Below, piece after piece: positions 52,094 through 60,509 of a stretch of 64,000 bases of DNA (its first letter is position 1; each line of letters opens with the position of its first letter). The notes beneath the pieces were generated by a model, which saw only the letters and a program-made list of their open reading frames with translations, did not search any database and was not told the origin of the DNA. The DNA comes from Elioraea thermophila (ex Habib et al. 2022). GTDB lineage: Bacteria > Pseudomonadota > Alphaproteobacteria > Acetobacterales > Acetobacteraceae. The DNA lies in assembly GCF_003336755.1 (NCBI RefSeq), contig NZ_QMDI01000002.1, forward strand, positions 248,001 through 312,000. Reading direction: 5' to 3'. Position numbers and translations under genes: made by a program.

Positions 52094-53794
52094 TCAGGCT
52101 GCCCGCACCTCCGCCAGGAACCGCTCGATCTCATCCTTCAAGCCCTGGGCCGAGGCGGCGACGGCGGCGGACGCGGTCGCCACCTCCTCCGTTCGCCCAG
52201 CGGCCTCGCCACCGATGCGCGCGAGCTCCGAGACCCGTCCGGACACCTCCTGCGTGCCGCGCGCCGCCTCCTGCACGTTGCGCGCGATCTCGCGCGTCGC
52301 CGCCCCCTGCTCCTCCACCGCGGCGGCGATGGCGGAGGCGATCCGGCTCACCTCGTCGATCACGCCGCCGATGGCGCGGATCGCCTGCACGGCCCTCTCC
52401 GTCTCGCCCTGGATGGCGGCGATCTGGCCGGCAATCTCCTCCGTCGCCTTCGCCGTCTGGCTCGCCAGGTTCTTCACCTCCGAGGCGACGACGGCGAACC
52501 CCTTGCCCGCCTCTCCCGCCCGCGCCGCCTCGATGGTGGCATTCAGGGCCAGCAGGTTCGTCTGGCCCGCGATGTCGCCGATCAGGCGCACCACGTCTCC
52601 GATGCGCTTCGCCCCCTCGGCAAGACCCTGCACCGTCGCGTCCGTTTCGCGCGCCTTGGCGACCGCCGCCGCCGCAACCTGGGCACTTTCCGCCACCTGC
52701 CGGGTGATCTCGGCGATCGAGGCGGAGAGCTCCTCCGCCGCCGAGGCCACGGTCGCCACATTGCCCGACGCCTGATCCGCCGCCACGCCGGCGGCGCCCG
52801 AACCGTCCGCGACGGCGGCTGCGAAGCGGCGCAGGGCCGAGACGGTCGATTCGAGCCCGCTGACCGACTGCCCGACCTCGCCGATGAGTTTCGTGGCCTC
52901 GGCATGGAAGCGGCGAACCTCCTCCGCCAGGGCGAGCGCGCGCTTCTCCTTCGCCTCGGCTTCGGCGCGCCGGACCTCCTCGAGCGCGGCGCGCTCCTCG
53001 ATGGCGGCCCGGAACCGTTCCGCGGCGCGCGCCACCTGCCCCACCTCGTCGCGACGCTGCGACCCCGGCACGGCGACGTCGGTGCGGCCGGTGGACAAGG
53101 CTTCCAACGCCGCAGTCACGCCGCGCAGGGGAGACACCACGCCGCGCGCGACGGTGAACCAAGCCAACAGCGAGGCCAGCACAAGCCCGGCGGCGGTGCC
53201 GCCGGCGAGCCACCAGGCGAGACGCGTCGCCAGCCCCTCCACCGCCCGGGTGGCCGCCGCGACCTCGGCGGCGGTCGCGCGCGCGGCGGCGTCCAGCGCG
53301 GCGTTGAAGGCCTGACGGTTGCGGCGGTTCTCGTCGTTGTTGCCGAGGCGGTTGGCCGCCTCGATGCTCTCCTCCACGCCGACCCGAGCGAGTTCGGTAC
53401 GCAGCCGGATGAAATCGCGCGCCGACGCCATCAGGGGCGCGATCGAGTCGTGGCGGTCGGCCGGCAACAGCGCCTGCCAACGCGCGACGTCCTGCTCCAT
53501 TTGGGCGAGGAAGCGCCGCATGCCCTCGGCGAAGGGGCGGGCGCGTTCGGTGTTGACCGACATGTAAATGCCGCGGCTGTCCATCACCACGGCATAGACG
53601 AGACCGTTCAGGCGCTCGGCGAGCTGGGCGCGTTCGGAGGCGTTCTGCAGGTCGCGCACGGCGCGGTCGTAGGTCCGCAAGCCGACGGCAGCGCCGGCGA
53701 GAACCCCGCACGCGACCAGGGCGACGACGCCGAGAGCGAGCGAGAGCTTGGCCGCGATCGGGCGGTCGGAGAGCAGAGCCATCGGTTCAGACAC
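52094..53794 (-). CDS. methyl-accepting chemotaxis protein
   Basis: A 566-aa chemoreceptor. One membrane helix is near residues 18-40 and a second near 190-212, framing a periplasmic helical sensor domain of about 150 residues. A HAMP domain follows ([20 protein letters not shown]). The long cytoplasmic coiled coil ends with the signalling tip [20 protein letters not shown] near residues 410-430, which touches CheA/CheW. No che genes or CheR pentapeptide are in the window, so it is an orphan receptor. The start is GTG (53792-53794) with GAGGAAAG before it; ATG 53782 is an alternative. No ligand can be named. Confidence 0.93.
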   Translation of the reverse strand: MSEPMALLSDRPIAAKLSLALGVVALVACGVLAGAAVGLRTYDRAVRDLQNASERAQLAERLNGLVYAVVMDSRGIYMSVNTERARPFAEGMRRFLAQMEQDVARWQALLPADRHDSIAPLMASARDFIRLRTELARVGVEESIEAANRLGNNDENRRNRQAFNAALDAAARATAAEVAAATRAVEGLATRLAWWLAGGTAAGLVLASLLAWFTVARGVVSPLRGVTAALEALSTGRTDVAVPGSQRRDEVGQVARAAERFRAAIEERAALEEVRRAEAEAKEKRALALAEEVRRFHAEATKLIGEVGQSVSGLESTVSALRRFAAAVADGSGAAGVAADQASGNVATVASAAEELSASIAEITRQVAESAQVAAAAVAKARETDATVQGLAEGAKRIGDVVRLIGDIAGQTNLLALNATIEAARAGEAGKGFAVVASEVKNLASQTAKATEEIAGQIAAIQGETERAVQAIRAIGGVIDEVSRIASAIAAAVEEQGAATREIARNVQEAARGTQEVSGRVSELARIGGEAAGRTEEVATASAAVAASAQGLKDEIERFLAEVRAA

Positions 53795-53949
53795 CTTTCC
53801 TCGACGACGCTGGCTGCGGAGCCTCAGCGGGAAACGCTAAAGAACCGTTGCCGGCTCCACGCCGTGGCCATCGCCATCCGCACGCCGCGCATGCATTCCT
53901 CTCCGCCTCGGGTTTTGTGCCCCAAGCGCCCTCGGGCTAGAGTTCCGCC

Positions 53950-54621
53950 ATGAACATGCTGGCGCCACCGCCGGTCCGGCTCAGCTGCGAGGTCGTGTTC
54001 GACCTCGTCTGCCCGTGGTGCTGGATCGGGCTGAGGCGCCTCAAGCGAACGCTCGCGCAGCGCCCCGACCTGGCGGTGGAGGTGACGTTCCGGCCGTTCC
54101 TTCTCAACCCCGAGATGCCGGCCCGCGGCATGCCGCAGGGCGAGTACCTGCAGCGCAAGTTCGGCGGCGAGGACAGGGCGCGGCGCTTGCAAGCGGCCAT
54201 CCTCGAAGTGGGGCGGCAGGAGGGGATCGTGTTCCGCTTCGACCGCATCCAGCGCACGCCGCCCACGCTCGAAGCGCATCGCCTGGTTCGGCTCGCCGCT
54301 CGCGAAGGGCGCGCTTGGCCGGTGATCGATGCCCTGTTCGCCGCCCATTTCCGCGACGGGCAGGACATCGGCGATCGGACCGTGCTCGCCGCCATCGCTG
54401 CCGAGGCGGGGCTCGAGAAGGCCGCCGTCGCGGCGTTCGCGACCGACGACGAGGAGACCGAGCGGGTGATGCTGGAGAACCTCCGCTCGCATCGCCTCGG
54501 CATCAATGGCGTGCCGTGCTTCGTCATCAATGGTCGCCATGCCGTCGCCGGGGCGCAGGAGCCGGAGGTGATCGAGCGGCTGTTCGAACTCGCCGCGATG
54601 GAACAGCCGGGCCTCGCGTAA
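53950..54621 (+). CDS. DsbA family oxidoreductase, FrnE-like
   Basis: A 223-aa thioredoxin-fold protein with an inserted helical domain, like FrnE and 2-hydroxychromene-2-carboxylate isomerase relatives. The redox motif is CPWC in DLVCPWCWIGLRRLK at about residues 18-32. The cis-proline loop appears as INGVPCFVING near 177-187. No signal peptide is present, so it acts in the cytoplasm, as other FrnE proteins do. Known members are disulfide-active oxidoreductases linked to oxidative stress tolerance; the exact substrate is unknown. The ATG at 53950 sits 155 bases from the divergent chemoreceptor. Confidence 0.9.
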   Translation: MNMLAPPPVRLSCEVVFDLVCPWCWIGLRRLKRTLAQRPDLAVEVTFRPFLLNPEMPARGMPQGEYLQRKFGGEDRARRLQAAILEVGRQEGIVFRFDRIQRTPPTLEAHRLVRLAAREGRAWPVIDALFAAHFRDGQDIGDRTVLAAIAAEAGLEKAAVAAFATDDEETERVMLENLRSHRLGINGVPCFVINGRHAVAGAQEPEVIERLFELAAMEQPGLA

Positions 54622-54689
54622 CGCTCGCAGACCGCCACCACCCGGCGCGCCGCTCCGGTACCGTCTGCTGCCCGTAATCGGCGTTCGGC

Positions 54690-56168
54690 TCAGGCGGGCC
54701 GCATCGCAGACGGGCCGATCAGCCGCGCGCGCAACCGGGCCGAAACCTGGTCGAGCACGAGGACGGCGAGGAAGATCGCGGTCAGGATGGTGGAGACGTG
54801 TCCGTACTGGAACATGTCCCACCGACCCTTCAGTTCCTGGCCGATGCCGCCGGCGCCGACCAGGCCGATCACCGCCGCCATGCGAAGGTTGCGATCGAGG
54901 ATGTAGAGCACGTAGGCGACGTATTGCGGCAGCACCTGCGGCAGCACCGCCACCCAGAGCGTGCGCAGCCGTCCCGCACCGATCGCGTCCATCGCCTCCT
55001 GCGGCTTGCGATCGGCATTCTCGATGTCCTCGGCGAAGAACTTGCCGAGGAACCCCGCCGAGTGCAGCGCAAGCGCGAGCACGCCGGCAGCGGGGCCGAA
55101 ACCGAAGGCAAGGACGAGGAAGAGCGCGGAGATGAGCTCGGGCAAGGCACGCAGCAGGCTCACCGTAGCACGCGAGCCGTAATAGAGCGCGCGATTCGGC
55201 GCGTAGTTCGCCGCCCCCAGCACGGCGAGCGGCAGGCTCAGCAGCACGGCAAGCAGCGTGGCCCAGAGCGCGATCTCGATCGTCTCGGCGAGTTTGCCGA
55301 GCACGACGAAGAGGTAACCGAACGGCTCGACCAGAACCTCCCGCCGCTCCACGTGTTCGACGAAGCGCAAGGAGGCCGGGTCGAGGCGGCGTTCGACCCG
55401 CTCCTCCACCTCGATCCGCGCCAGCAACGGGAGGCGGTCGGGATGGAACGCGGCAAGACGCGCGACCTCGGACTGTTCGGACAGCTGGGGCCGCCACAGC
55501 TTGGCGAGCGCTCCGCCGAGGCCAACGATGCGATCGGCAAAGTCGCGGGCGAGATCGATCTGATGCAGCGAGCAGAGCACGGTGGTGCCGCGCGCGCGGG
55601 CAAGCTCGCGCAAGAGCGCGAGCACCTCGCGCGCGATCACCGGATCGAGGCTCGCCACCGGCTCGTCGGCGAGCAGGAGTGCAGGTTCCAGGATCAGCGC
55701 CCGCGCGATGCCGACCCGCTGCTGCTGCCCGCCCGAAAGCGTGGCGGCGCGGCGGAAGAACTCGCGCTCGGTGAGCCCCACCGCCCGGCAGAGCTCCCAC
55801 GCACGCCGGCGCAGATCGGGCGGATACCACCACAAGGCCACGCGCCAGCCCGGCACGACGGCGACGGCGCCGGAGAGGATGTTGGCGGCGACCGAGAGGC
55901 GTTCGACCAGGTTGAACTGCTGGTGCACCATCGCCACGCGACGCCGCACCGCCGTGAGCGTGTCGCGCTGGACCGGGATGCCGTCCACCACCACCGCGCC
56001 GGATGACGGCGAGACGAGCCCGTTCACCATCCGCAGCAAGGTGGATTTGCCCGCCCCCGAGGGACCGAGCAGCACGACGAACGCGCCGCGGGGGACGACG
56101 AAGGACACGTCATCGAGGGCGCGCGCCCCGCCCGGCCACGTCTTGCCGATGCGGTCGAAGACGAGCAC
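54690..56168 (-). CDS. fused phosphonate-type ABC ATPase-permease (PhnC-PhnE)
   Basis: One 492-aa frame joins two normally separate proteins. Residues 1-217 are a PhnC ATPase: Walker A GPSGAGKST (35-43), signature LSGGQQQRVGIARAL (144-158), Walker B LLLADEP (164-170) and H-loop H202 in CSLHQIDLA. The ATPase stops just after DRIVGL, so its usual last strands are missing. A charged linker of about 65 residues follows. Residues 283-492 are a PhnE permease with EAMDAIGAGRLRTLWVAVLP (the EAA loop, 391-410) and VGAGGIGQEL. The first membrane helix of standard PhnE is absent. The other two frames through the junction do not encode missing pieces, so a sequencing frameshift is unlikely. Start GTG 56166-56168. 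Confidence 0.88.
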   Translation of the reverse strand: MLVFDRIGKTWPGGARALDDVSFVVPRGAFVVLLGPSGAGKSTLLRMVNGLVSPSSGAVVVDGIPVQRDTLTAVRRRVAMVHQQFNLVERLSVAANILSGAVAVVPGWRVALWWYPPDLRRRAWELCRAVGLTEREFFRRAATLSGGQQQRVGIARALILEPALLLADEPVASLDPVIAREVLALLRELARARGTTVLCSLHQIDLARDFADRIVGLGGALAKLWRPQLSEQSEVARLAAFHPDRLPLLARIEVEERVERRLDPASLRFVEHVERREVLVEPFGYLFVVLGKLAETIEIALWATLLAVLLSLPLAVLGAANYAPNRALYYGSRATVSLLRALPELISALFLVLAFGFGPAAGVLALALHSAGFLGKFFAEDIENADRKPQEAMDAIGAGRLRTLWVAVLPQVLPQYVAYVLYILDRNLRMAAVIGLVGAGGIGQELKGRWDMFQYGHVSTILTAIFLAVLVLDQVSARLRARLIGPSAMRPA

Positions 56169-56201
56169 GGGCGGGATCCGGGCGGCCGGCCGGTCGTTCG
56201 C

Positions 56202-57140
56202 TCAGCGCTCGGCGGCGAGGCGCATCAGCGCCTCGCGCACGCGCTCGTCCACCAGCGCGATGGTTTCGAGAGCAGGACGAAGATCGGCGAGCGTGACGGA
56301 GGCGTCGTAACGGTCGACGCGCTTGCCGCCATAGCCGCGGATCTGCTCGCGGCTGACACCTTCGCTCAGGTGCACGGTATCGAAGGCGATGCGGAGCCGA
56401 CGCTTCCGCTCCTCGGGCAGGGCGGGGTGCATGGCGAGCGGGGGGTTGGGGATCGGCTCGCTTTTGGCGAGCACCCGGAAGCGGCTGCCATCGAGCGCGC
56501 CGGAACGCACCGCCTTCTCGAAGGAGTCGAACGAGGCGCCGGCGGCATCGACGAGCCCGTCGCGCAAAGCGGCCAGCGCGTTGGCATGGCTGCCGGCAAG
56601 ACGCACGCGGGCGAGATCCTTCACCGGATCGAGCCCGGCGCGGATCATCATCGCCACCGGGTAGGTGAAGGACGAGGTGGAGATCACATCGCCGAGCGCA
56701 AGCGTACGTCCCTTCAGCGCGGCGATGTCGTGACCCGGGAAGTCGGCGCGCACGAAGAGGCCCGAGTAGTAGACGCTCTCGCCGTTCAGCACGTCGACGG
56801 CGAGGAGTTCGGCGCAGCCGCGCTTCGCCGCCTCGAGGAAGGAGACGGCACCGAACCAGGCGATCTCGGCCACGCCGGCGCACATCGCCTCCACCACCGC
56901 GCTGTAGGACTGGCCGGCGCGGACGTCGAAATGCAGGCCGGTGGCGCGGGTGACGGCGGCGAAGAGGGGCGCGAAGTCGGCCTTGGTGCCGTCCTCGGTG
57001 CCGCCGTCGGAAGGCACGAGCATGACGCGGAGTGGGCGGGCGGCGGAGCCGTCGCGCGGTGCTTGCGCCTCCGCAAGGTGCGGGGCGGTGAGGAGGAGGG
57101 CAGCAGCGAGTGCGGCGCGGCGGGTGAAGCGGGCGGTCAT
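56202..57140 (-). CDS. phnD: phosphonate/phosphite-type ABC binding protein
   Basis: Periplasmic binding protein (312 aa) of the PhnD/PtxB family. A signal peptide (RRAALAAALLLTAPHLAEA, in front of QAPRDG) is followed by PLRVMLVPSDGGTEDGTKAD, DVRAGQSYSAVVEAMCAGVAEI and GDVISTSSFTYPVAMMIRAG, in which the SxSS-like turn binds the phosphonate group in relatives. The final segment VTLADLRPALETIALVDERV is family-typical. The ATG at 57138-57140 overlaps the regulator stop by 4 bases. It feeds the fused ATPase-permease encoded 33 bases downstream. No C-P lyase genes are in the window. Confidence 0.92.
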   Translation of the reverse strand: MTARFTRRAALAAALLLTAPHLAEAQAPRDGSAARPLRVMLVPSDGGTEDGTKADFAPLFAAVTRATGLHFDVRAGQSYSAVVEAMCAGVAEIAWFGAVSFLEAAKRGCAELLAVDVLNGESVYYSGLFVRADFPGHDIAALKGRTLALGDVISTSSFTYPVAMMIRAGLDPVKDLARVRLAGSHANALAALRDGLVDAAGASFDSFEKAVRSGALDGSRFRVLAKSEPIPNPPLAMHPALPEERKRRLRIAFDTVHLSEGVSREQIRGYGGKRVDRYDASVTLADLRPALETIALVDERVREALMRLAAER

Positions 57141-57889
57141 GACGGTTCTCCTCGGTCGGGAAAGTCGAGGCGGAGCTGAGCGCGTTCGCCATGAAAGCGG
57201 GTGAGCGCGTATTCGACGGGAGTGCCGGTGGCGGCGCAGAGGTTCACGCTCTTCGCGCGCAGCACCGGGCGGTGACGGGGCATCTCGAGCAAGGCGGCGT
57301 CGTCGCCGCGCGGCAGGCTGACCGAGAGCAGGGTTTCCGACCGGCGCAGGCGAAGGCCCCCGAAGCGCGTCTCGAGGAAACCGTGCAGCGAACCGCCCTC
57401 GTAGTCGGCGAACACGGCCTCGCCCCACGGGTCGGCGACGAAGTGCGAGATGACGCAGAACGGCGCGCGATCGACCCGCCGCAGCGTCTCGACCCAGGTG
57501 ACAAGGGTGCCGGGGATGACGTTGAGGCGCGCGGCGACCCCGCCCTCGGCCGGGATGCGCTGCTTGCGCAGCACCGCACTGTCGGCTTCGCGGCCGAGGG
57601 TGGCGAGGGTGGCGGTGAAGCGGGTGCGCCCGGAGAGGGCGTAGGTGACGGGGGCGCGCACGACGAAGGTGCCGAGGCCGTGGCGGCGCTCGACCAGACC
57701 GGCATCGACCAGTTCGTCGATGGCGCGGCGCAGGGTGTGGCGGTGCACGCCGAAACGGGCGGCGAGCTCCTCCTCGGCCGGCAGTTTCCGGCCGGGGCTG
57801 GCGTGGGCGCGCAGCTCCTCCTCCAGGCGATCGGCGACCTGGCGGTAGAGGGGGGCGCCGCCGATGCGGGTGAGACCGACGACAGACAT
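57137..57889 (-). CDS. phnF: GntR/UTRA transcriptional regulator, PhnF-like
   Basis: A 250-aa regulator. The N-terminal winged helix-turn-helix contains LPAEEELAARFGVHRHTLRR (about 38-57) and VERRHGLGTFVVR. The C-terminal UTRA ligand-binding domain runs from about residue 95. PhnF proteins repress phosphonate-transport operons until a ligand or phosphate limitation relieves them. Its ATG at 57887-57889 directly precedes the conserved N-terminus. It is the first gene of the phnF-phnD-phnCE operon and two perfect inverted repeats upstream are candidate binding sites. Confidence 0.88.
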   Translation of the reverse strand: MSVVGLTRIGGAPLYRQVADRLEEELRAHASPGRKLPAEEELAARFGVHRHTLRRAIDELVDAGLVERRHGLGTFVVRAPVTYALSGRTRFTATLATLGREADSAVLRKQRIPAEGGVAARLNVIPGTLVTWVETLRRVDRAPFCVISHFVADPWGEAVFADYEGGSLHGFLETRFGGLRLRRSETLLSVSLPRGDDAALLEMPRHRPVLRAKSVNLCAATGTPVEYALTRFHGERAQLRLDFPDRGEPS

Positions 57890-57899
57890 CTGGACCTCT

Positions 57900-57940
57900 G
57901 TGCGCCTAACGCTACGCACGGGTCGGGTCACGCCGGTGAC
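57900..57940 (-). promoter_or_regulatory. candidate operator pair upstream of phnF
   Basis: Two perfect inverted repeats stand in the 140-base region between tRNA-Arg and phnF: GTGCG-N10-CGCAC (57900-57919) and GTCAC-N4-GTGAC (57927-57940). Dyads of this size are usual GntR-family binding sites. Their place 11-51 bases before the start codon would let the regulator repress its own operon. Confidence 0.4.
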
Positions 57941-58030
57941 GGGCCGATGACGGAACGGTTTAGATGCGACAGCGGATCGAACTGCCGCTCGGCGGTACCG
58001 GCCCTCAAGGGGTCGTCGCGGCCAAGGGCA

Positions 58031-58107
58031 TGGCGCGCCCTGAGGGATTCGAACCCCCGACCCGCAGCTTAGAAGGCTGCCGCTCTATCCAGCTGAGCTA
58101 AGGGCGC
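58031..58107 (-). tRNA. tRNA-Arg (anticodon TCT)
   Basis: A complete 77-base cloverleaf with encoded 3' CCA. The acceptor stem pairs GCGCCCT with AGGGCGC, the D arm is TAGCTCAGCTGGATAGAGC, and the anticodon stem GCAGC/GCTGC encloses CTTCTAA, so the anticodon is TCT. The T arm is GGGGGTTCGAATCCC. It reads AGA codons. Confidence 0.96.
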
Positions 58108-58121
58108 ACGGACTGCCGACC

Positions 58122-58149
58122 CTTATAGCAGGAGCGCGCGAGGACAGAA
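58122..58149 (-). promoter_or_regulatory. candidate promoter of tRNA-Arg
   Basis: TATAAG (58122-58127) is an evident -10 box; TTCTGT lies 16 bases upstream as a weak -35. The start site would be about 8 bases before the mature tRNA 5' end. Confidence 0.45.
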
Positions 58150-58168
58150 CCGCGCGGCGGCCTGTCCT
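58141..58168 (-). terminator. hairpin between lipoprotein gene and tRNA-Arg, possible terminator
   Basis: AGGACAG (58141-58147) and CTGTCCT (58162-58168) form a perfect 7-bp stem around a GC-rich interior containing CCGCGCGG. It lies 45 bases after the lipoprotein stop. There is no T-run, and it overlaps the tRNA promoter, so termination is uncertain. Confidence 0.3.
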
Positions 58169-58212
58169 CAGAGCGCCGCCGCCCGCGACGAGCCGCCAGG
58201 CGCGCGGGCGGA

Positions 58213-58584
58213 TCACCGCGCGGTCAAGGTGTCGCGGCAAATCAGCGTCACCGTCAGCGGGTTGGGCTGCAGGTCATAGACCGCCCCCGTGCCGTAGTCG
58301 ATCAACCCGCCCAGGATCACGCCGGCCCCCGCCAGAACGGGAACCATCGAGGCGGTCTGCGGCGCGCAGCCCTCGCGGGTGATCGTCATCGTCAGCGATT
58401 GGTTGCGCGGCACGGTGAGCGTGCACGGAGAGACGCAGGACATCCCGTTGGAGAGCTGAACCTGCGCGCCGACGGGGATGGTGTTGATCGACACCTGCTG
58501 TTCGGTGCCGCGGATCATGGTCGCGCAGCCCGTCAGGCCGATCAGGGCGATGCTCACGGCCACGCCGAACGCCTTGCAGCGCAT
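58213..58584 (-). CDS. lipoprotein with PEGA-like domain
   Basis: A 123-aa putative lipoprotein. The signal peptide ends in a lipobox LTGC at about residues 17-20. The mature part begins ATMIRGTEQQVSINTIPVGA followed by QVQLSNGMSCVSPCTLTVPR, a pattern of PEGA-like small beta domains in which a PxGA-type motif is followed by a short strand pair. A later hydrophobic segment (VPVLAGAGVILGGLIDYGTG) is typical of the family. Four cysteines beyond the lipobox occur, including MSCVSPC, so disulfides are possible. No specific role is known. It appears to be monocistronic. Confidence 0.75.
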   Translation of the reverse strand: MRCKAFGVAVSIALIGLTGCATMIRGTEQQVSINTIPVGAQVQLSNGMSCVSPCTLTVPRNQSLTMTITREGCAPQTASMVPVLAGAGVILGGLIDYGTGAVYDLQPNPLTVTLICRDTLTAR

Positions 58585-58739
58585 GTCCTCCTCCTCCGTT
58601 CGACCGGATCGACGAAGAGGCTAACGACGCAGTGCGTCAGCTTCAGACGTGGGATAGGCGACGGAGATACTGCACGCGCCCGAACCTCAGGCGATCTCGA
58701 CACGGAGGACCGAGCTTGCCCAAGGCCGGAGCCGCAGGA

Positions 58740-59051
58740 TCAGTGCGTCCAGTTCTCGCGACGGGTGTAGGCGAAGTTGTCGGCGTAGCTCTTCGGCTTC
58801 ACCTGCTGTTCCGGCACGGGCTCCACCTCGTAGAGAAGCCCGTGCTTCTCCGCATAGGCCTTCGCCGCCTCGAGCGAGGGGAAGCGAAGCCGCACCTGCC
58901 GTTCCAGCGTCGAGCCACCCCCCACCCAGCCGGTGAGCGGATCATGCCGCAGCGGCTCGGTGGGTTCGAACTCGAGCCACCACTCCTTGGTGCGCGCCTT
59001 GCCGGACTGAGTCGCCGTCTTGGGCAGCCGATAGATTCGGGCCTTGGTCAT
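58740..59051 (-). CDS. NADH dehydrogenase accessory subunit, NDUFS4-like (ETC complex I subunit)
   Basis: A 103-aa homologue of mitochondrial NDUFS4 / the 18-kDa subunit of complex I, a hallmark of alphaproteobacteria. Typical residues are ARIYRLPKTATQSGKARTKEW (positions 4-24, conserved core), TGWVGGGSTLERQVRLRFPS and AYAEKHGLLYEV. The C-terminal KPKSYADNFAYTRRENWTH is the canonical end. It probably binds at the distal end of the peripheral arm. Its ATG lies only 18 bases after the end of tRNA-Pro on the same strand. Confidence 0.94.
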   Translation of the reverse strand: MTKARIYRLPKTATQSGKARTKEWWLEFEPTEPLRHDPLTGWVGGGSTLERQVRLRFPSLEAAKAYAEKHGLLYEVEPVPEQQVKPKSYADNFAYTRRENWTH

Positions 59052-59069
59052 CGCCTGCGCGGTCTCCGC

Positions 59070-59146
59070 TGGTCGGGGCGGCCGGATTCGAACCGACGAC
59101 CTTCTGCGCCCAAGGCAGACGCGCTACCAGGCTGCGCTACGCCCCG
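59070..59146 (-). tRNA. tRNA-Pro (anticodon TGG)
   Basis: A complete 77-base tRNA with encoded CCA. The acceptor stem pairs CGGGGCG with CGCCCCG; the anticodon stem TCTGC/GCAGA encloses CTTGGGC, giving anticodon TGG. The T arm contains GGTTCGAATCC. It lies 55 bases after the serS stop and 18 bases before the complex I gene. Confidence 0.96.
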
Positions 59147-59156
59147 ACCGGCGCGG

Positions 59157-59185
59157 ACCCTAGCGATGGCGCCGCCCCGCCGCAA
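59157..59185 (-). promoter_or_regulatory. weak candidate promoter of tRNA-Pro
   Basis: TTGCGG (59180-59185) and TAGGGT (59157-59162) are separated by 17 bases, just upstream of the tRNA. Both boxes are poor; read-through from serS is an alternative. Confidence 0.25.
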
Positions 59186-59201
59186 CCGCCGCCCGCCCCC
59201 G

Positions 59202-60476
59202 TCAGGAGGGAAGGATCGCTTCCTGCCCGCCCATGTAGGGTCGGAGCACGTCGGGGATGTCGATGCCGCCATCGGCGCGCTGGTAGGTCTCCATCACCGC
59301 GATCAGGGTTCGCCCGACCGCGAGCCCGGAGCCGTTCAGCGTGTGCACGAAGCGCGTGCCCTTGCCGTCGGCGGGGCGGTAGCGTGCCTCCATCCGCCGG
59401 GCCTGGAAGTCGCGGCAGTTCGAACAGGACGAAATCTCCCGCCACGCCCCTTGGCCGGGCAGCCACACCTCAAGGTCGAAGGTACGGGCGGCCGAGAAGC
59501 CGATGTCGCCGGAACAGAGATCGACCACCCGATAAGCAAGGCCAAGCCGGCGCAAGACGGTCTCCGCGCAGCGCGTCATGCGCTCGTGCTCGGCCTCGGA
59601 CTGCTCGGGGGCGGTGATGGAGACGAGCTCGACCTTCAGGAACTGGTGCTGGCGCAGCATGCCGCGCACGTCGCGGCCGGCACTGCCGGCCTCGGCACGG
59701 AAGCAAGGGGTCAGCGCGGTGACGCGGATGGGAAGCTCGCTTTCGGCGAGGATCCGTTCACGCACCAGGTTGGTCAGCGGCACCTCGGCAGTGGGGATCA
59801 GCCAGCGCCCGTCGGTGGTGACGAACTGATCCTCGCGGAACTTCGGCAACTGCCCGGTGCCGTAGAGAACCTCCTCGCGCACGAGCAGAGGCGGGCTCAC
59901 CTCGGTGTAGCCGTGTTCGCCCACCTGCAGGTCGAGCATGAACTGCGCGAGCGCCCGCTCGAGCCGCGCGAGCGCCCCCTTCAGCACGACGAAACGGGAC
60001 CCCGCGAGCTTCGCCGCCGCTTCGAAGTCCATCAGGCCCAGCCGTTCGCCGAGCTCGAAATGCTGCAACGGCGTCCAGTCGAACCGCCGCGGTTCGCCCC
60101 ACGCCCGCAGCACCACGTTGTCCTCGGCCGAGGCCCCCGTGGGCACGGCGTCGTCGAGCCAGTTCGGGATGGTGGCGAGCAGAGCCTCGAGTTCGGCGGC
60201 GAGCCGCTTCTCCTCCGCCTCCTCGCGCGCGATCGCCGCGGCGAGTTCGGCCGACTCCGCCAAGAGGGGTGCCACGTCCTCGCCAGCGCCCCGTGCAGCA
60301 CCGATGCGCTTGGAGAGCGCATTCCGACGCGCCTGCAGCTCCTGAAACGCGGTCTGGGCGGCGCGGCGGAGGCGATCGAGTTCGAGCACGCGTGCGGCAG
60401 CCGGGTCGAGGCCGCGGCGGGCCAGCATCGCGTCGAAGGCGTCCGGGGCCTCCCGGATCCGTTTCAGGTCATGCAT
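59202..60476 (-). CDS. serS: seryl-tRNA synthetase
   Basis: Class II synthetase (424 aa) that charges tRNA-Ser and tRNA-Sec. The N-terminal antiparallel coiled coil that reads the tRNA long arm spans about residues 25-105. The catalytic domain includes [13 protein letters not shown] (near 235), motif 2 [20 protein letters not shown] near 265-285, and motif 3 in [20 protein letters not shown] near 380-400. Length is normal. It follows tatC in the alphaproteobacterial scp-tat-serS block. Confidence 0.97.
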   Translation of the reverse strand: MHDLKRIREAPDAFDAMLARRGLDPAAARVLELDRLRRAAQTAFQELQARRNALSKRIGAARGAGEDVAPLLAESAELAAAIAREEAEEKRLAAELEALLATIPNWLDDAVPTGASAEDNVVLRAWGEPRRFDWTPLQHFELGERLGLMDFEAAAKLAGSRFVVLKGALARLERALAQFMLDLQVGEHGYTEVSPPLLVREEVLYGTGQLPKFREDQFVTTDGRWLIPTAEVPLTNLVRERILAESELPIRVTALTPCFRAEAGSAGRDVRGMLRQHQFLKVELVSITAPEQSEAEHERMTRCAETVLRRLGLAYRVVDLCSGDIGFSAARTFDLEVWLPGQGAWREISSCSNCRDFQARRMEARYRPADGKGTRFVHTLNGSGLAVGRTLIAVMETYQRADGGIDIPDVLRPYMGGQEAILPS

Positions 60477-60509
60477 CGAAAGCGTGCGCTCGGTGTCGGG
60501 CGGCGGAGG

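Noticed and set aside
55440-55560. A frameshift or sequencing error joining phnC and phnE
   Set aside because: I read the other two minus-strand frames across the junction; neither contains the missing end of PhnC or the first helix of PhnE, so a genuine fusion is more likely.
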